This document shows positions 39,173 to 46,211 of a stretch of DNA of 64,000 nt, piece by piece. This DNA comes from Moraxellaceae bacterium (GTDB lineage Bacteria; Pseudomonadota; Gammaproteobacteria; Pseudomonadales; Moraxellaceae): positions 142,917-206,916 of the forward strand of contig JAQZBP010000002.1 of the NCBI GenBank assembly GCA_029237815.1, written 5' to 3'. Below the pieces are notes generated by a model. It was not told the DNA's origin. It ran no database searches and saw only the letters and a list, made by a program, of their open reading frames with translations. The translations under genes and the position numbers were made by a program. Position 1 is the stretch's first letter. Each line of letters starts with the position of its first letter.

Positions 39173-39235
39173 ACCCGGCACTACGAAGCGCTCACCGTGC
39201 GCGTCGCGGCGCCGGAAAAAAGCCGGGGCCAAGGG

Positions 39236-39263
39236 TTGCCAAACCGCAACCCGTCAGTAATAT
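39236..39263 (+). promoter_or_regulatory. Probable promoter of tRNA-Lys
   Basis: TTGCCA (39236-39241), a 16-bp spacer, and TAATAT (39258-39263), 37 bp before the mature tRNA. It is a good sigma-70 type match, read by eye. Confidence 0.5.
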
Positions 39264-39299
39264 ACGCGGCTCTTGGCGCCACCCCCTTGGCAACACCCC

Positions 39300-39375
39300 G
39301 GGTCGTTAGCTCAGTCGGTAGAGCAGCGGACTTTTAATCCGTTGGTCCCGCGTTCGAGTCGCGGACGACCCACCA
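39300..39375 (+). tRNA. tRNA-Lys (anticodon UUU)
   Basis: A 76-nt gene including encoded CCA. The acceptor stem GGGTCGT pairs with ACGACCC (39365-39371); the D-arm contains AGCTCAGTCGGTAGAGC; the anticodon arm CGGACTTTTAATCCG carries TTT; the T-arm is CGCGTTCGAGTCGCG. Its 3' half is the integration site of the adjacent element, and the integration restored an intact tRNA. A copy of the 3' part is found at 43173. Confidence 0.97.
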
Positions 39376-39382
39376 TTTTCTC
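39329..39382 (+). repeat. attL: 54-bp direct repeat within and after tRNA-Lys
   Basis: The 54 bp from the anticodon arm to 7 nt past the CCA end (GACTTTTAATCC ... CCATTTTCTC) are repeated exactly at 43173-43226. This is the classic target-site pattern of tyrosine-recombinase elements in tRNA genes. The sequence after it (AGCGG) differs from that after the right copy (CTCCC), which fixes the repeat boundary. Confidence 0.95.
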
Positions 39383-39420
39383 AGCGGTTTTACCGCCTTT
39401 CCCTCGATTCAGCTTCGGCC

Positions 39421-40440
39421 TTATTCAGCGACCGTAGCCAAATCGTACCCGGGCAAAATCCCATCCAGCCTTGCAGCGGCCCCGGCCAGTTGATCCGGCG
39501 CCAGATGGGCGTATCGCTCCACCATTGCAACAGTCCTCCAGCCGCCGAGCTTCTGAAGCTCATGGGTCGGCGTTCCTGCCTGCCGCTGCCATGTCGCCCA
39601 GGTATGCCGCAGGTCATGCCACCGAAAGTTCTCAATACTCGCCCTAACAAGGGCACGCCTCCAAGCACGGGTATTGGCTGACTCAAGGGGCCTGCCTTGG
39701 TAGGTAAACACCCGGATCGGATGCTTTCCCCCCTGCCGGGTGAGGACCCCCATTGCCAGCTCGTTCAGCGGAACCGAAATCGGACGGCCATTCTTGGACT
39801 GCCAGCCCGGCACGAAGGCGTGCCGAAGCTCCAAATTGACCTGCCCCCACTCCAGCATGAGCACGTTGCGTTGCCGCAACCCAGTAGCCAATGCAAACAG
39901 GACAACGTCCCGCTGATGCTCCGGCAGCTCATCCAGAAGCAATCGAGCCTGCTCTGGCATCAAGGATCGCTCACGACCTGCGCTTTCCTTGTAGAGCTTC
40001 ACCTTCGGGACCCGCTCGATCCACTCCCACTCGTCTCTTGCCCGAATGAGAATGGCGCGAACCAGAGCGAGGTATCGGTTCGTCGTCGCTCGACTGGCCT
40101 GCTTCAGCTTCGCTTCCTTTATCTGGTCAATCACCTGCACAGTGATCTGATCCAGCCAAAGTTCCCCAAGGTATGAATGAAGCCAACGCAGCTTCATCAA
40201 ATCCTCTTTGTGCGTCGCCTTGTCAGACGTCTCATCAATCCAGCGGCAAACTGCCTCAGCCCAAGAGCGGCTAGGCTTGCGGCCCAACCGATGCTCTTCC
40301 CACAACTGCGCCTTTAGCCGGTCGTGGAACTCCTGAGCCCTTACCTTGTCTTCAGTCCCAGTGCTTCTTTGTATCGTTCGTCCCAACACGGTGAGCTTGA
40401 TCCACCAGCAGGACGAGTCTTTGCGTTTGTAGAGTGACAT
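39421..40440 (-). CDS. Tyrosine-type site-specific recombinase (integrase)
   Basis: A 339-residue phage-type integrase. Catalytic residues visible: Arg189 (ATGLRQRNVLMLEW), His275 and Arg278 in WHDLRHTWATW, His/Trp box residue Trp301, and nucleophile Tyr310 (MVERYAHLAPDQL). The N-terminal part has an Arm-type/SAM-like domain (YKRKDSSCWWIKLTVLGRTIQRSTGTE). It is located directly beside attL, as usual. Its start overlaps the end of the HTH gene by 100 nt. It is expected to catalyse integration into and excision from tRNA-Lys. Confidence 0.95.
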   Translation of the reverse strand: MSLYKRKDSSCWWIKLTVLGRTIQRSTGTEDKVRAQEFHDRLKAQLWEEHRLGRKPSRSWAEAVCRWIDETSDKATHKEDLMKLRWLHSYLGELWLDQITVQVIDQIKEAKLKQASRATTNRYLALVRAILIRARDEWEWIERVPKVKLYKESAGRERSLMPEQARLLLDELPEHQRDVVLFALATGLRQRNVLMLEWGQVNLELRHAFVPGWQSKNGRPISVPLNELAMGVLTRQGGKHPIRVFTYQGRPLESANTRAWRRALVRASIENFRWHDLRHTWATWQRQAGTPTHELQKLGGWRTVAMVERYAHLAPDQLAGAAARLDGILPGYDLATVAE

Positions 40441-40640
40441 TCGAATTTCTCCAAGGTGTCACCCTGCGACGCGCGCGCCTTGTATTGTGATCGGAGGTAT
40501 TCAGCCAGATCAACGTCAAGGAAGACCCAGCGACGGCCGACCTTGGCCCCGGGAATCTCTCCACTGCCGGCCTTGATCCGGAGCGTGACCGGATGAATCC
40601 TAAGAAAATCAGCGGCTTGTCGCAGGTCGAGCGTGTTCAT
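40341..40640 (-). CDS. Helix-turn-helix excisionase/AlpA-like protein
   Basis: A 99-residue protein whose first 55 residues are a MerR/excisionase-type winged helix-turn-helix (DLRQAADFLRIHPVTLRIKAGSG, then PGAKVGRRWVFLDVDLAEYL). The C-terminal tail overlaps the integrase start by 100 nt in another frame. Position between integrase and replication gene suggests a recombination directionality factor or regulator. It ends in low-homology sequence, so the C-terminal third may be non-essential. Confidence 0.85.
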   Translation of the reverse strand: MNTLDLRQAADFLRIHPVTLRIKAGSGEIPGAKVGRRWVFLDVDLAEYLRSQYKARASQGDTLEKFECHSTNAKTRPAGGSSSPCWDERYKEALGLKTR

Positions 40641-40642
40641 GG

Positions 40643-41815
40643 TCAGGCCTGCGAAGCCTCTGAGGCATCCAGATCAATCAACTCAGGATTCCGGATGATG
40701 TGGTAACTGTAGGGCGCGACCCGGGCAGGAATACCCGGACGCAGTAGGCGACCGACGACCGCAACAGCATCCCCGCCGTGCACCTGGAGCATGAGATTGA
40801 CCAGTTTCCCTACAAGCTGGCGGCCATTGCCCACAGCTCGCTCAAAGGAAATCGTGCCACCCTTGGCGATGGTTTTGATCCGAGACTGCTCCTCCGAGAG
40901 AAACTTCAAGCATGGATACGCACCGGCAAGGTAGTGACCCGGCCTAGCAAGCACATCAAGCGGAATAAGCCGATCTTGTGCACGCCACTCCACCTCTACC
41001 CGCGCCCAAGGACTGACGGGATTACCCTGCTCTTTCCCCTTCTCGTAAACACGACAGAGCTTGCCCCCGGATCGGGAGCCAATGTTGAGGGTTCTTCCAC
41101 TCGTTGCCTTCTCACCGCTTAACCAGTCGCCTATTGAGCAATGCTTGGGCTGCCGGCCTCCTGCATTGAAACCACCATTCAGGTACTGCTCTACCGCCCA
41201 CTCGATGCTGACGGCCTTTCCGTCAAAGTCATCATGGGCAACATCAACACGGCGAATTGACGCCCTGTACGCTTCGAGCCAAGCAGAAAGTCGTGGCCAG
41301 TCGGAAATTAGTGAGCAGCCCTGCCCTTGAATACTGAAGTAGACGCGCCCTCGCTGTGAGTTGCCGCCCCAAGCAATCAAACCAGCCCCGTCCCCGAATC
41401 TGGCCGAATGCTTGAATCCGTTGTAGCCCGCCCTTACCTCAACCGAGGCAATCGGCAAGAAGCTGCGCATCTCTTCCAGAAGCCACTCATGGTCGCAACC
41501 ATCGGGAGGCACAAGGGAGAATGCCAAGGCGTCTATCAGTGCGATTGAGGGACTGGATGTCTCGTCGGGCTGTAGGTGCCGAATTAGTTTCGCATGCGAA
41601 ACGTAGGAGACGGGTATTACTGGCTCTCCAGTTTCAGGATCAAAGTCTGGAGGACTTTCACCACCAGCCATGGCCTCTAAGGAGAGTATCTTTCGCCCCG
41701 TAGTTACTACACGGGGACTGCCGTCCGCCCCGCCAGCAGCAGGCACAGGTGCCACGCCGCAGGCGGGGGCCACGCCTACGCCAGCTGTAAAATCAGATCG
41801 AATTCGTTTTTGCAT
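40643..41815 (-). CDS. Replication initiation factor domain protein (Rep_trans-like)
   Basis: A 390-residue protein; ATG 41815 chosen because GGGAG lies 5 nt upstream (a GTG at 41833 is an alternative). The segment ASVEVRAGYNGFKHSARFG, followed by YFSIQGQGCSLI, RRVDVAHDDFDG and YEKGKEQG, resembles the PF02486 replication-initiation factors of filamentous phages and rolling-circle plasmids (RstA-like). The Asp-rich RVDVAHDDFDG element is typical. The N-terminal 60 residues are Ala/Pro/Gly-rich. It ends 2 nt before the HTH gene, indicating an operon. Expected role: nicking and initiation of rolling-circle replication of the excised element; this is inference. Confidence 0.82.
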   Translation of the reverse strand: MQKRIRSDFTAGVGVAPACGVAPVPAAGGADGSPRVVTTGRKILSLEAMAGGESPPDFDPETGEPVIPVSYVSHAKLIRHLQPDETSSPSIALIDALAFSLVPPDGCDHEWLLEEMRSFLPIASVEVRAGYNGFKHSARFGDGAGLIAWGGNSQRGRVYFSIQGQGCSLISDWPRLSAWLEAYRASIRRVDVAHDDFDGKAVSIEWAVEQYLNGGFNAGGRQPKHCSIGDWLSGEKATSGRTLNIGSRSGGKLCRVYEKGKEQGNPVSPWARVEVEWRAQDRLIPLDVLARPGHYLAGAYPCLKFLSEEQSRIKTIAKGGTISFERAVGNGRQLVGKLVNLMLQVHGGDAVAVVGRLLRPGIPARVAPYSYHIIRNPELIDLDASEASQA

Positions 41816-42036
41816 TGCCGCTCCCAAGCGCACTTCGAAGCGTAAGGGAGCGAATTAGACAGCCGCACCAATACACCTCGCTAATCAATGAGGAAATATC
41901 AAGTGCGGCTTTGAGATGCTTCAGGGAGCTCAAGGGCTCTCAACCGAGCAGACTTATCGGGGAGCGCAACCACCGATCTGAATGTAAGATTATTCCATAC
42001 TTTCTGAGCAAGCAAACTTTTGGAAAAGAGAAATGA

Positions 42037-42909
42037 TCACCACTGCCTGTATGGCAATCCTGAGCCACCTGCGAGGCTGCATAGGCCCTTACTAAGCAAG
42101 AACATATCTAATGCGGCAACGGCGTGCGCTTGATATTGAGAAGGGCCCAGAAGAACGTGATCGAATATATGACCATCATCTGGCAGCGAAATTTCAAGAT
42201 AGGGAATCAAGATAGATGCGCCCGCCCTGAACTTAACTTCTGGAACGGCGATACCAGGGTAATACGGAGAAATCAACCTCCACTCCTGCTCCTCTATGAA
42301 GGCGCTACTCTTAATAATTAGTAAAACCTGCAATATTTCACCCCTGAAGCGCTCCAGAAACTGAAAATATCTAGTATCTACTCGTCCGCCATTAATTTCT
42401 TTCCCAAAAAATTCATTGACGAAAGACCTTATAAGTTTATCAAGCAAGCTATTAATTATTTCTCTCTTCTCGCCTTCTGTATAAACGCACTTGGCCAACC
42501 TGAATCCATTTTTTCCAAGAATTCCGTTAATAACCCCAGCAGGAAAACACAAACTAACGCCTTTTCCATAGGGGGTGTAGCCCCTCCACTGACTCAAGAG
42601 ATTGGACTGCTCCGATAGCGAAAATACAAATATGTTGTAAATCCCTCTCTTAAAAGAGCCAATCCACTTCTTTAGCTGCCTTAAAAATTCCACATTCCTA
42701 TCATTTTCAATAGATAAGGAAATAGTATCGTCAATCACCCATTCGAATACATCACATGCATGAGTTATCTCAGCAGAATCATTGAGAAAATATGCATTGC
42801 TGGCCCACAAGGTCCTGCTCTCTGCAATTCCAAGCAACGAGGAAATGCTTGTATAGTGAAATAGTTTCACACTCGCCTTACTGACAAATAACTCATCAAC
42901 TTCGCGCAT
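42037..42909 (-). CDS. DUF2971 family protein, element cargo
   Basis: A 290-residue protein with the DUF2971 signature: LFHYTSISSLLGIAESRTLWASNAYFLNDSAE at the N-terminus, IFVFSLSEQSNLLSQWRGYTPYGKGVSL in the middle, and EEQEWRLISPYY near the end. The gene is strikingly A/T-rich with different codon use from the surrounding genome, evidence for recent transfer. It lies distal to the element's core genes, in the usual cargo position. DUF2971 proteins are often found in mobile and defence regions, but no activity is established that I can cite. No signal peptide or membrane span. Confidence 0.85.
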   Translation of the reverse strand: MREVDELFVSKASVKLFHYTSISSLLGIAESRTLWASNAYFLNDSAEITHACDVFEWVIDDTISLSIENDRNVEFLRQLKKWIGSFKRGIYNIFVFSLSEQSNLLSQWRGYTPYGKGVSLCFPAGVINGILGKNGFRLAKCVYTEGEKREIINSLLDKLIRSFVNEFFGKEINGGRVDTRYFQFLERFRGEILQVLLIIKSSAFIEEQEWRLISPYYPGIAVPEVKFRAGASILIPYLEISLPDDGHIFDHVLLGPSQYQAHAVAALDMFLLSKGLCSLAGGSGLPYRQW

Positions 42910-42962
42910 TCTCGCCCCTCATCTTTTCTTAATATCCGTAGCAATAAAAATCCTATTGAGCA

Positions 42963-43029
42963 GGGGGACACCCCCAACCCCGCGGGTGCTCGCGCCCCCG
43001 GCCCTTTCATATTTGGGGCATGCCCCAAA
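42963..43029. promoter_or_regulatory. Cluster of GC-rich inverted repeats near the right end of the element
   Basis: GGGGGACACCCCC (42964-42976 approximately), then CCCCGCGGG, GCTCGCGCCCCCGG, and a perfect 18-bp palindrome TTTGGGGCATGCCCCAAA (43012-43029), within an otherwise A/T-rich element. Such hairpins are what a rolling-circle origin or nick site looks like, but they may also be a terminator or regulatory site. No U-tract follows. Confidence 0.35.
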
Positions 43030-43172
43030 CCCCTTAAAGTTGCCAGCATCCGTAGCGATATCGTAGCTACGCATCCAACTCCCTCCTACTCTTGGGCACT
43101 CTTAGACTTAAAAAAGACAACTGCGCGCGACGCAAGGCATTGTTTTCATTAGAACCAATAGAGCAATGAAGC

Positions 43173-43226
43173 GACTTTTAATCCGTTGGTCCCGCGTTCG
43201 AGTCGCGGACGACCCACCATTTTCTC
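43173..43226 (+). repeat. attR: second copy of the 54-bp tRNA-Lys repeat
   Basis: An exact copy of 39329-39382. It lacks the 5' half of the tRNA, so it is not a functional tRNA gene. It marks the right end of the element; chromosomal sequence resumes with the M28 peptidase gene. Confidence 0.95.
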
Positions 43227-43251
43227 CTCCCCTGCAGCACTCCTGACGCGC

Positions 43252-44307
43252 TCAGGCCTCGATGCCGAGCAGGTCCTCCAGCACTCCCTCGATCCCCGCG
43301 GCCACCTGCCCGAGAAAGGCGTAGTCCACTTTCTCGGGCGTGTCGTCCGGCGTGTGATACCAGGGATACCGCATCGGCGCGGTGTCCGTGACCATGAAGG
43401 CTGGAAAGCCCTCCTTCCAGAATGACCAGTGATCGGAACTCCAGGCCCCCGGCATGTGCGAGGGTAGGACCAGGCCGTGGATGTCGACGGCACTGCGCTG
43501 GCTGAACGCCGCCGCGGCCGGTGCCAACAAGCGCCGGTAACGCCAGTTCGACACCAGCGCGATGAAGTCACCCTGATTGGGCAGCAGCAGCCCTCCCAGC
43601 GAAAAGCGCTGGCTCCCCTTGCGCGTGTCGCGGTAGCCGATGGTTTCAAGACACACCATCGCCCTGATATCGACACCCTCGCGCCGCGCCCGCCGGGCAT
43701 AGACACGGCTGCCCATCCTCCGGGTCCGTGTGAAGGGCGGCTCCTCGTTGGTGAAGGCCACCAGCCGCAGGGTGCGCGCCGACCTCCGGCCGGCGAGCCG
43801 CCCGGCAAGATGGATGAGGCAAGCCAGTGCGGAGGCGTTGTCGTTGGCTCCGGGCGAGCCCGGAGCGCTGTCGTAATGCGCACCAAGCACGACGATCTCG
43901 TTCGGCTTCGCGACGCCGCGCAACTCCACCTCGATGTTGGCGAAGGTCCTGCCGTCCACGTCGTACACCAGGCGCTGCGGAGTGGTACCCGCCGCGCGCA
44001 GGCGCTGCTCGATGAAGCGTGCCGCCGCCTCGAGGGCGGCATGATTCGCCGCGTTGCGCTCACCGATTTCCTGCGCGATATACACGACGTCGTCGCGCAA
44101 CCGGGCGGCGAGCAGTTCCAGCTCGCCGGGGGACGGGTCTGGAGTAAAGGACCGGGAAAACTCGGGGCGTAATGGCACAGGACCACCTGCATAAAGGTGT
44201 CGGGCATTGTCGAAGTCTAGCTGCACCGGCCAGCGCCGCCCCGCACGCCGGGGCTCCAGATCGGCATGGATCGCCCGGCAACACTGCCACGTTCCGGCAG
44301 GGTGCAA
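43252..44307 (-). CDS. M28 family zinc peptidase
   Basis: A 351-residue aminopeptidase-like enzyme. Metal-site motifs: VLGAHYDSAPGSPGANDNASA (His and first Asp), FTNEEPPF (Glu pair), CLETIGY, and SSDHWSFWKEGF followed by PWYHTPDDTPEKVDY (last His). The start is uncertain: ATG 44307 has no clear signal peptide behind it, and the conserved part begins only at about residue 55; GTG at 44226 is an alternative. It is located immediately outside attR, so it was the gene downstream of tRNA-Lys before integration. Confidence 0.88.
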   Translation of the reverse strand: MHPAGTWQCCRAIHADLEPRRAGRRWPVQLDFDNARHLYAGGPVPLRPEFSRSFTPDPSPGELELLAARLRDDVVYIAQEIGERNAANHAALEAAARFIEQRLRAAGTTPQRLVYDVDGRTFANIEVELRGVAKPNEIVVLGAHYDSAPGSPGANDNASALACLIHLAGRLAGRRSARTLRLVAFTNEEPPFTRTRRMGSRVYARRARREGVDIRAMVCLETIGYRDTRKGSQRFSLGGLLLPNQGDFIALVSNWRYRRLLAPAAAAFSQRSAVDIHGLVLPSHMPGAWSSDHWSFWKEGFPAFMVTDTAPMRYPWYHTPDDTPEKVDYAFLGQVAAGIEGVLEDLLGIEA

Positions 44308-44424
44308 TGCTGAGCCTCCATTACAACAATCAAACGCTTCGCTTCAGCCAGCGACAGCTCATGCTTGTGGCCCAACTATAATTTCGTAGCGGTGGATACA
44401 TTCCCCATCACAGGAGTAATGAGC

Positions 44425-44637
44425 ATGGCTAGCAGCGACAGGAATTCGGGAGGCAAGTCCTCCGGCAAGCAGGGCTTCGCCTCGATGGACAAGGAGAAGC
44501 AGCGCGAGATCGCCAGCAAGGGCGGCCAGGCGGCGCACGAGAAAGGCACGGCGCACGAGTTCGACAGCGAGGAAGCTCGGAAGGCCGGCCGCAAGGGTGG
44601 TGAAGCCTCGCACGGCGGCCGCGGCAAATCATCGTAA
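44425..44637 (+). CDS. KGG-motif stress protein
   Basis: A 70-residue very hydrophilic protein; ATG 44425 has AGGAG 8 nt upstream, while the ATG at 44419 is too close. It contains three KGG-type repeats: FASMDKEKQREIASKGGQAAH, SEEARKAGRKGGEASHGG and the partial GNSGGKSSGKQGF start. This is the stress-induced motif family (PF10685) of GsiB/YciG-like proteins. Probably induced under desiccation or stationary-phase stress (family knowledge). A strong terminator follows. Confidence 0.88.
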   Translation: MASSDRNSGGKSSGKQGFASMDKEKQREIASKGGQAAHEKGTAHEFDSEEARKAGRKGGEASHGGRGKSS

Positions 44638-44680
44638 GCGACGCCTGAACGCGTGTGCCCCGGCACATGCGATGGCAATG

Positions 44681-44718
44681 AAAAAGGGCCGCCCCGAAAT
44701 CCGGGGCGGCCCTTTTAT
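44681..44718 (+). terminator. Rho-independent terminator after the KGG gene
   Basis: AAAAAGGGCCGCCCCG, loop AAAT, CCGGGGCGGCCCTTTTATT (the stem may slip by one). It also suits the convergent M48 gene on the minus strand. Confidence 0.9.
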
Positions 44719-44790
44719 TCGCGCGACTATTAACGCGTCTGAATGGCGCGGCCAGCTGCAGCGAAAGTTGCTGCTAAGACCAGGCGTCGT

Positions 44791-45693
44791 TCATTTCGCC
44801 GGGGCAGGAGCCGCCGGCGCCGGCGGCAACTTCGGCAGCCGCTTCTCCAGCGTGGCGCCCGGCGCCAGCGTGTCATAACGCCCCGACATGGCCGTATCCA
44901 GCGCAGTCATGCGGTCGCCCGGCAAGGGGTGCGTCTTGTACAGCAGCGTGAAACGGTCGCTTGCGCCACTCGCCTGCAGACGGTCGAGCACGGCCGGCAG
45001 TCCGTAGCTGTCATAGCCGGATCGGGTGGCGTAATAAACCCCCAGGCGATCCGCTTCGAATTCCGACTCCTTGTCGAGCGAGCGAGCCAGGATTTCGGCG
45101 CCGTTGCCGACCAGCTTCTTCACCGTGTCATTGCCCGCCTTCTTGAGCAGGAACTCCTGCCCCATCGACACCACGCGCTGCTTCTGCATCAGGCGCACGT
45201 GATGACGGGCATTCACATGCCCGACCTCGTGGCCCAGCACGCCGGCCAGCTCCGCCTCGCTGGTCAGCAGCGCATACAGGCCGCGCGTTATGAACACATA
45301 GCCACCCGGCGCCGCAAAAGCGTTCACGCTCGGCGACTCGATCACGCCGAAGGTCCAGTTGAGGTCGGGACGGCCGCTCTGCGCCGCGACATGGCGCCCC
45401 ACGCGGTTCACGTACTGCTGGAGCTTGTCATCCTTGACGAGCGGCGCGGCGCCCAGCAGGCGACCCGCGATTTCGCGACCGAGCTTTTCCTCGTCGGCAT
45501 CGGAGGGATTTCCGGTGAGGGGAATGGCGACGTCAGCCGCATTGCTGCTGTCGGTCTTGACGTTGAGCTTGTCGCGCGCGGCCTGGTCGAGCGCCTTGCG
45601 GTCGACCAGGCCGCCGAGATCCACTGCGCCCGCGGTGGCAGAGGCCGCCACGAGGGTGAGCGCGACGAGGGTATGCTTGATTGGCTTCATCAT
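44791..45693 (-). CDS. M48 family zinc metalloprotease (periplasmic)
   Basis: A 300-residue protease with a signal peptide (KHTLVALTLVAASATAGA). Zinc motif HEVGH (His155, Glu156, His159) with Glu213 in EFEADRLG as the third ligand, and SPSVNAFAAPGGYVFITRGL before it, as in BepA/LoiP/Oma1-type proteases. The C-terminal end is Pro/Ala-rich. It is the last gene of a three-gene unit: its start is 8 nt after the stop of the SH3 gene. Expected role: quality control of envelope proteins. Confidence 0.92.
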   Translation of the reverse strand: MMKPIKHTLVALTLVAASATAGAVDLGGLVDRKALDQAARDKLNVKTDSSNAADVAIPLTGNPSDADEEKLGREIAGRLLGAAPLVKDDKLQQYVNRVGRHVAAQSGRPDLNWTFGVIESPSVNAFAAPGGYVFITRGLYALLTSEAELAGVLGHEVGHVNARHHVRLMQKQRVVSMGQEFLLKKAGNDTVKKLVGNGAEILARSLDKESEFEADRLGVYYATRSGYDSYGLPAVLDRLQASGASDRFTLLYKTHPLPGDRMTALDTAMSGRYDTLAPGATLEKRLPKLPPAPAAPAPAK

Positions 45694-45701
45694 GGTTGTT
45701 C

Positions 45702-46211
45702 TCACTTCTTCACCGGCGCCGGCAGCGGTTTCACATCGCGTACCGCCAGCTTTTCTTGGGCAGCGAACGCGGCAGCGTCCTTGCGGCTGGTGCGGTAGGT
45801 TTCCGCCTTCGCCACTTGCGCCTCATCGAACTTCGCCGCGGTCAGCTTCTCGGCATCGAGGCCACGCACTCCCGTGGTCGTGGTCACGGTGCCGGTGCCG
45901 GTACGGCCCGAGGCGACCCCCGCAAGGCCGGTGATGCTGCTACCGGCCGGTGCCGTCGTACGACGCACGCTGAGCATCCGCACCCAGCCGGTCCTGGTGC
46001 CCGACTTCACCTGGTACCAGCCGCCGTTGCGCAAAAGGATTTCCACCTTCGCACCACTGGCGGCATTGACCAGTATTTTGGCGTCGGCGAAAGGCTTTTC
46101 ACGCAGCGGCTCGGCACGGGTGAGCGTGCCCGGGTCGGCTGCCTGCGCCACGATGGCGGGCAGCGCCAGCGCGCTGGCCAGCAGCATGCGGCGTAGTTGG
46201 AACATTGTCAT
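45702..46211 (-). CDS. Secreted SH3-domain protein
   Basis: A 169-residue protein with a signal peptide (MLLASALALPAIVAQA) followed by a bacterial SH3 domain (about 28-85: AEPLREKPFADAKILVNAASGAKVE, GGWYQVKSGTRTGWVRM). A Thr/Gly-rich linker and a helical C-terminal part (EKLTAAKFDEAQVAKAETYRTSRKDAAAFAAQ) follow. The ATG overlaps the stop of the CHASE2 gene (ATGA), indicating translational coupling. It probably binds peptidoglycan or a protein partner in the periplasm; the helical tail may contact the M48 protease (inference). Confidence 0.88.
   Translation of the reverse strand: MTMFQLRRMLLASALALPAIVAQAADPGTLTRAEPLREKPFADAKILVNAASGAKVEILLRNGGWYQVKSGTRTGWVRMLSVRRTTAPAGSSITGLAGVASGRTGTGTVTTTTGVRGLDAEKLTAAKFDEAQVAKAETYRTSRKDAAAFAAQEKLAVRDVKPLPAPVKK

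Larger units (their letters stand above)
39329..43226. mobile_element. Compact integrative element in tRNA-Lys (about 3.84 kb)
   Basis: It is bounded by perfect 54-bp repeats, with the integrase next to the intact tRNA. Gene order from the left, all minus strand: tyrosine integrase, HTH excisionase-like protein, replication-initiation-factor protein, DUF2971 cargo. The spacing between repeats gives an excised circle of 3844 bp. There are no capsid, relaxase or conjugation genes. The replication gene resembles those of filamentous phages and rolling-circle elements, so it may be an inovirus-derived satellite or an integrative plasmid (inference). The right half is visibly A/T-rich compared with the chromosome. 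Confidence 0.9.

Noticed and set aside
43166..43214. A second tRNA-Lys gene at the right end of the element
   Set aside because: Only the 3' half is present (anticodon arm to CCA); the D-arm and 5' acceptor strand are missing, so it is the attR copy.
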